Shown piece by piece: positions 22,717 through 25,309 of a stretch of 25,309 bases of DNA. Every line of letters starts with the position of its first letter. Within the stretch, counting starts at the first letter, position 1. The stretch comes from a virus. The stretch spans positions 1 through 25,309 of the IMG/VR virus record IMGVR_UViG_3300020469_000240; one strand, 5' to 3'. Under the pieces are notes generated by a model, which was given only the letters and a program-made list of their open reading frames with translations, did not search any database and was not told where the DNA came from. Position numbers and translations under genes: made by a program.

Positions 22717-22923
22717 TTACTCTATTTTAATGGAATTTTTGAGATCATTGTCACTTAACATACTAATTAATGTTGTTTTGTTATCAATAATCTCAATGTT
22801 ACCTTTTGACTCTTTGAGTGCATCATGGGCAACAACTGGTGACTCTGCAATGACATTTTCAGTGTAATGTTTCTTACCTGATGGTAACTTACGATAAGTT
22901 ACTATTTGTACATAGTTTGCCAT
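22717..22923 (-). CDS. Small hypothetical protein, 68 aa (paralogue of the 59-aa neighbour)
   Basis: MANYVQIVTYRKLPSGKKHY, then TENVIAESPVVAHDALKESK and IEIIDNKTTLI. It shares YVQ-VTYR, GK, YTExVIA and the following helix with the 59-aa gene, so the two arose by duplication. Starts 2 nt after the helicase stop, with TTAATT before the ATG and no Shine-Dalgarno. Function unknown. Confidence 0.72.
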   Translation of the reverse strand: MANYVQIVTYRKLPSGKKHYTENVIAESPVVAHDALKESKGNIEIIDNKTTLISMLSDNDLKNSIKIE

Positions 22924-22925
22924 AA

Positions 22926-24170
22926 TTAATATGCGAATGAGTGAGCAGTGAGACCATCTTCAAAGATTAATTGTATTAACTTTTGAAGACGATTGCGAGT
23001 AGCAGCAGATGATTTACTATTAACTGGAACAGTTACAACTCCATGTTTTTTACGATAAAGTTGTGATTCACCTGCTGGTATTACATTATTTTGAATGTTG
23101 TTATAATCATATTTATGAAGACGGATAACCCTTCCAATCGTTTGTGCCATTTCAATAATAGGTAGATTTCTCAACAATACTGTATGAGTTAAACCTCTAA
23201 CATTGATACCTTCAGATAATATTGAATAATGAAATAGTATAAACTTTTTGTTATCATCATCACCCCATTTCTGAAGAGTATCAAAGAATACTTGACGATT
23301 AACTTTCTTTCTATTAACATATGCACCATGCTTTGATGTAATATGCATAATATCATATCCTCTTCTTTTTAGAGTTGATATAATATTAGTTTTAGATAGC
23401 ATGTTCCATAATATTGTAGTATTAGGGGCAGCAACTAACACTTTAGGTGATAGCTCTGACTTAACATTCTTAATGATATCTAACACCATCTTACAATCAA
23501 TCTCTGGTGCATTATGTTTTGTTCTTGTTACATCTGTCTCATGTACTATAAGTTTAGGTGATAATATCACACCATTCTTAACAAGTTCGGGTGCTGGTAC
23601 ACTAATTAAAGTATTACCATAAACCTTAGTATTATTCATACCTCTTTCATTCATACCTCTTGAATATTTTGGTGTAGCAGTAAAGAAATAACTATTATTT
23701 GGTGTAGCAGTAGATAAACCTACAAAGTGATTCTTATTAGTTGAATTGTGTGCTTCATCACAGTATAATACATCAATATCAACCATAGAATCAACTATCC
23801 TATGTAATGAATGATATGTTGTAAATATAAACTTATTATGATGTGGATTAATACTATTCCAATGTGTTATCTCTGCAACTTTAGTAGTTTGTTCATACTT
23901 AGTTTCACCACTATGTACATGTAATACTTTGATACTATTAGTTATTTGTGATATAAAATCATTACACAATTGTTGTGCTAATAATATACGAGGTGCAACA
24001 ATTACAAATGTAAGTTGCTTACCATAAGAATTTGATAGTCTATCTTTACAATCTTCAATCATTATTTGTGTTTTACCACCACCAGTAGGAACATAAATGC
24101 ACCCCTTATTTGATAGTTTCATAGCATCAATAGCACGAGATTGATGTGGTCTTAATAATGTAGTTGTCAA
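22926..24170 (-). CDS. SF2 DEAH-box helicase/ATPase (TTG start)
   Basis: 414 aa. LRPHQSRAIDAM (6-17) is the Q-like motif, PTGGGKT (28-34) Walker A, CDEAH (137-141) the DEAH box, FTATP (163-167) motif III, SEGINV (319-324) motif V and QTIGRVIRLHK (343-353) motif VI. This is the type III/UvsW-like SF2 fold that couples ATP hydrolysis to unwinding or translocation on nucleic acid. An in-frame TGA lies five codons upstream and the first ATG (residue 17) would remove the N-terminal motif, so the start is probably TTG at 24170. It is the first gene of an operon with three small genes and the methyltransferase. It could be a recombination/repair helicase or part of a DNA-modification function. Confidence 0.88.
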   Translation of the reverse strand: MTTTLLRPHQSRAIDAMKLSNKGCIYVPTGGGKTQIMIEDCKDRLSNSYGKQLTFVIVAPRILLAQQLCNDFISQITNSIKVLHVHSGETKYEQTTKVAEITHWNSINPHHNKFIFTTYHSLHRIVDSMVDIDVLYCDEAHNSTNKNHFVGLSTATPNNSYFFTATPKYSRGMNERGMNNTKVYGNTLISVPAPELVKNGVILSPKLIVHETDVTRTKHNAPEIDCKMVLDIIKNVKSELSPKVLVAAPNTTILWNMLSKTNIISTLKRRGYDIMHITSKHGAYVNRKKVNRQVFFDTLQKWGDDDNKKFILFHYSILSEGINVRGLTHTVLLRNLPIIEMAQTIGRVIRLHKYDYNNIQNNVIPAGESQLYRKKHGVVTVPVNSKSSAATRNRLQKLIQLIFEDGLTAHSFAY

Positions 24171-24193
24171 AGGCGTTTTGTCTCAATACATGT

Positions 24194-24202
24194 ATTATAG
24201 CA
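24194..24202 (-). promoter_or_regulatory. Extended -10 promoter for the helicase operon
   Basis: Minus strand TGCTATAAT, an extended -10 box, begins a few bases after the T-tract of the upstream terminator. A start near 24187 gives a leader of about 17 nt before the TTG codon. It is almost identical in layout to the junction at 24950-24983. Confidence 0.65.
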
Positions 24203-24204
24203 TG

Positions 24205-24228
24205 AAAAAAGACCCCAAAAGAGGTCTT
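24205..24228 (-). terminator. Intrinsic terminator after the 58-aa gene
   Basis: On the minus strand AAGACC pairs with GGTCTT around a short loop, followed by TTTTTT: a standard rho-independent terminator. It closes the ArdA-like operon; the helicase promoter follows at once. Confidence 0.75.
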
Positions 24229-24254
24229 GTGTAGCTTTTCTAACTGTCACAGTA

Positions 24255-24431
24255 TTAATATCCTTCTCCATAAATTTCTGACATTAACTCATAATACATT
24301 TTCTTTAGTTTAGATGCTGTAATACTCTTTGCTTTGTTGTTAATCTCCTCCTCAGTTTTATCATCAAAGTTCTTAGCGATCTGTTTGATCTCATTGATGT
24401 AGTAACGACAGTCTGATCTAGTTATTGTCAT
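24255..24431 (-). CDS. Small hypothetical protein, 58 aa
   Basis: MTITRSDCRYYINEIKQIAK, then a charged helix and ITASKLKKMYYELMSEIYGE. The ATG at 24431 is chosen because GGAGG stands 9 nt before it and it overlaps the ArdA-like stop (TAATG). Helical. It could be a partner of the ArdA-like protein through coupled translation, but no family is recognised. Confidence 0.7.
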   Translation of the reverse strand: MTITRSDCRYYINEIKQIAKNFDDKTEEEINNKAKSITASKLKKMYYELMSEIYGEGY

Positions 24432-24865
24432 TATCTTATCCTCCAAAAATCATATCCAAAGTTAGGATCATCAATCTTTTCAAAATCAAATCGTAGTGCT
24501 GAATCCCATGTTCTCTCGTAATCTATTACTACCCATGATGGAATCTCATGGTCAATTAGTTCACGATCATCAATAAATTGCTCTACTGATTCATAGTTTC
24601 CCTCATACATTTCATCAGCACCTTGAATATATTCCAGACCAGTATCAGCAACATATCTATCAACTACATCCTTAGGATCATCAGAGAATATGTTATTAAC
24701 TACATCAAGATAGTCCTCAACATATTCTATTTTATCTTCACCATAAGTATCAACGAAATCAATAAGATCATCAAGTTCATAACTATATTCTGATAGTTCT
24801 TCTATCTTTTCAACAACTTCTTTGCTGAAAACTTCTTTATAATTTGATGATAAAGTCACTGGCAT
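24431..24865 (-). CDS. Antirestriction ArdA-like acidic protein
   Basis: 144 aa. ADEMYEGNYESVEQFIDDREL, about residues 90-110, then IPSWVVIDYERTWDSALRFDF resemble the C-terminal motif of ArdA proteins (F-x-E-x-Y-x-G-x-F/Y-x-S-x2-D/E and P..L..Y.D...), DNA mimics that inhibit type I restriction enzymes. The rest is very acidic (DDLIDFVDTYGEDKIEYVED), as expected of a DNA mimic. ArdA proper is longer (about 165 aa). I start at 24865 because its leader (GCTATTTTATTATTATTATC) matches that of another gene here; an ATG at 24934 would add 23 unlikely residues. Moderate certainty. Confidence 0.6.
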   Translation of the reverse strand: MPVTLSSNYKEVFSKEVVEKIEELSEYSYELDDLIDFVDTYGEDKIEYVEDYLDVVNNIFSDDPKDVVDRYVADTGLEYIQGADEMYEGNYESVEQFIDDRELIDHEIPSWVVIDYERTWDSALRFDFEKIDDPNFGYDFWRIR

Positions 24866-24894
24866 GATAATAATAATAAAATAGCTAGCGGATG

Positions 24895-24930
24895 TTAGTT
24901 CTTTCTTCGGTTGCGAACCGAGAGGCACAT
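24895..24930 (-). CDS. Possible 11-codon leader peptide
   Basis: A tiny frame M-C-L-S-V-R-N-R-R-K-N with GAGGAG 4 nt before its ATG, inside the leader of the ArdA-like gene. It crosses a tight hairpin. It may be a leader peptide controlling the downstream gene, or a chance frame. Confidence 0.3.
   Translation of the reverse strand: MCLSVRNRRKN
24907..24921 (-). promoter_or_regulatory. Tight hairpin in the ArdA-like gene leader
   Basis: Minus strand TCGGTT, CGC, AACCGA: a 6-bp stem with a 3-nt loop (15 bases). It lies between the promoter at 24950 and the ATG at 24865 and could affect translation or stability. Confidence 0.5.
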
Positions 24931-24949
24931 CCATCTCCTCGTTATATTC

Positions 24950-24958
24950 ATTATAGCA
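24950..24958 (-). promoter_or_regulatory. Extended -10 promoter for the ArdA-like operon
   Basis: Minus strand TGCTATAAT, directly after the T-tract of the preceding terminator. The start near 24943 gives a leader of about 78 nt that holds a ribosome site, a hairpin and a small frame. Confidence 0.65.
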
Positions 24959-24960
24959 AT

Positions 24961-24983
24961 AAAAAACCCCTTGTTCAGGGGTT
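24961..24983 (-). terminator. Intrinsic terminator after the 44-aa gene
   Basis: On the minus strand AACCCC, a 7-nt loop and GGGGTT, followed by TTTT: a rho-independent terminator 24 nt after the stop of the 44-aa gene. A second inverted repeat (GACAGT/ACTGTC, 24988-25005) precedes it. Confidence 0.8.
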
Positions 24984-25006
24984 GTGTGACAGTTGTTTGA
25001 CTGTCT

Positions 25007-25141
25007 TTAGAAGAGTAAACCCCATGCTAGAACTATAAAAAATGCCCATGCTAGAAAGTTTCTTTCTTCTATGCTATTAGATTCTGCGTTGATAGCACTA
25101 AGCAATTCAGTCTTAGTGTTTTTCATGCTGAACTTGTTCAT
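25007..25141 (-). CDS. Small membrane peptide, 44 aa
   Basis: MNKFSMKNTKTELLSAINAE, then a C-terminal transmembrane helix (NFLAWAFFIVLAWGLLF). Followed by a strong terminator, which supports a real transcribed gene. The ATG at 25126 (39 aa) is an alternative; neither has a Shine-Dalgarno. Tail-anchored inner-membrane topology is likely. Family not recognised. Confidence 0.6.
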   Translation of the reverse strand: MNKFSMKNTKTELLSAINAESNSIEERNFLAWAFFIVLAWGLLF

Positions 25142-25247
25142 GTAATGTTGTATATAAAGAGTGGGCGAAACATTAAGGGGAATGTAATTTTAATTCATCG
25201 TCATGTCTCTACTTCTTGATTGAGAGTGGGACTTACAACTTCAAAAC
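25142..25247. other. Leader region of the 44-aa gene
   Basis: No frame of useful length. The minus strand contains CCCCTTAATG and a TATATA at 25151-25156, weak candidates for a promoter of the 44-aa gene. Confidence 0.4.
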
Positions 25248-25309
25248 TCAAGCAACTAAGTTGACAGTTTCAAACTGTGAGTACAAGAGGTCTCCAAACA
25301 TAAAGAGCA
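25248..25309 (-). CDS. Possible 3' end of a gene entering from the right edge
   Basis: A frame open to the edge ends FGDLLYSQFETVNLVA and stops at 25248. It may be the C-terminus of a gene starting outside or a 17-codon chance frame from the ATG at 25301. A palindrome ACAGTTT-C-AAACTGT (25264-25278) lies inside it. Confidence 0.25.
   Translation of the reverse strand, partial: LFMFGDLLYSQFETVNLVA

Noticed and set aside
25262-25280. T-arm-like stem around TTCAAAC suggesting a tRNA
   Set aside because: The stem fails at the outer pair and no acceptor, D or anticodon arms can be placed around it. It is better seen as a simple palindrome ACAGTTT-C-AAACTGT. I found no tRNA or other RNA gene of known type.
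1-25309. CRISPR array, insertion sequence or integrase attachment site
   Set aside because: No regularly spaced direct repeats, transposase motifs or terminal inverted repeats were seen; the only dispersed repeat is the short hairpin family.

Overview
This AT-rich window reads as part of the genome of a T4-like marine myovirus, most likely a cyanophage of Prochlorococcus or Synechococcus. The evidence is a T4-type baseplate block (gp25, gp6 and a giant virion protein), a T4-type late promoter (TATAAATA) in front of gp25, a cyanobacterial DUF1257 (Ycf35)/DUF2997 gene pair, and many very small tightly packed genes of the kind seen in cyanomyoviruses. Every gene I can support is on the minus strand, so transcription runs from high to low coordinates. 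A related non-cyanophage T4-like marine phage cannot be excluded from the sequence alone.

Layout. (1) 1-12753, late structural block: a late promoter, then gp25, gp6 and a giant gene that leaves the window after 3464 codons without a stop. (2) 12764-15122, two small clusters: DUF2997-DUF1257; a glycosyltransferase followed by four small overlapping genes; and upstream a 55-aa gene with a GTG-started, AbrB-like 54-aa gene. (3) 15170-15716, 547 bases with no gene. It holds a consensus sigma70 promoter (TTGACA-17-TATAAT) firing leftward into an untranslated stretch, and a pair of opposed DnaA-box-like sites. (4) 15717-21357, about twenty small hypothetical genes (36-135 aa), split into short operons by hairpin/promoter junctions. 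(5) 21386-24170, an SF2 helicase, three small related genes and a beta-class N4/N6 DNA methyltransferase in one operon. (6) 24255-25309, an ArdA-like gene with a structured leader, a 58-aa gene, a 44-aa membrane peptide, and a possible gene fragment at the edge.

How it fits together. The left block builds the baseplate. The right part looks like an early/host-takeover region: DNA modification (methyltransferase), a helicase and a possible antirestriction protein sit near each other, followed by many small proteins of unknown role. The less expected signals are non-coding. A dispersed hairpin repeat (GTGCCAGT-6 nt-ACTGGCAC and variants) occurs five times, in intergenic DNA, at stop codons and inside reading frames. 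Inverted repeats abut or overlap the TATAAT box at four gene junctions. Two near-identical terminator/extended -10 junctions and a recurrent Shine-Dalgarno-less leader (ATTATTATG) are also present. All family assignments are by eye from motifs; no database search was possible.
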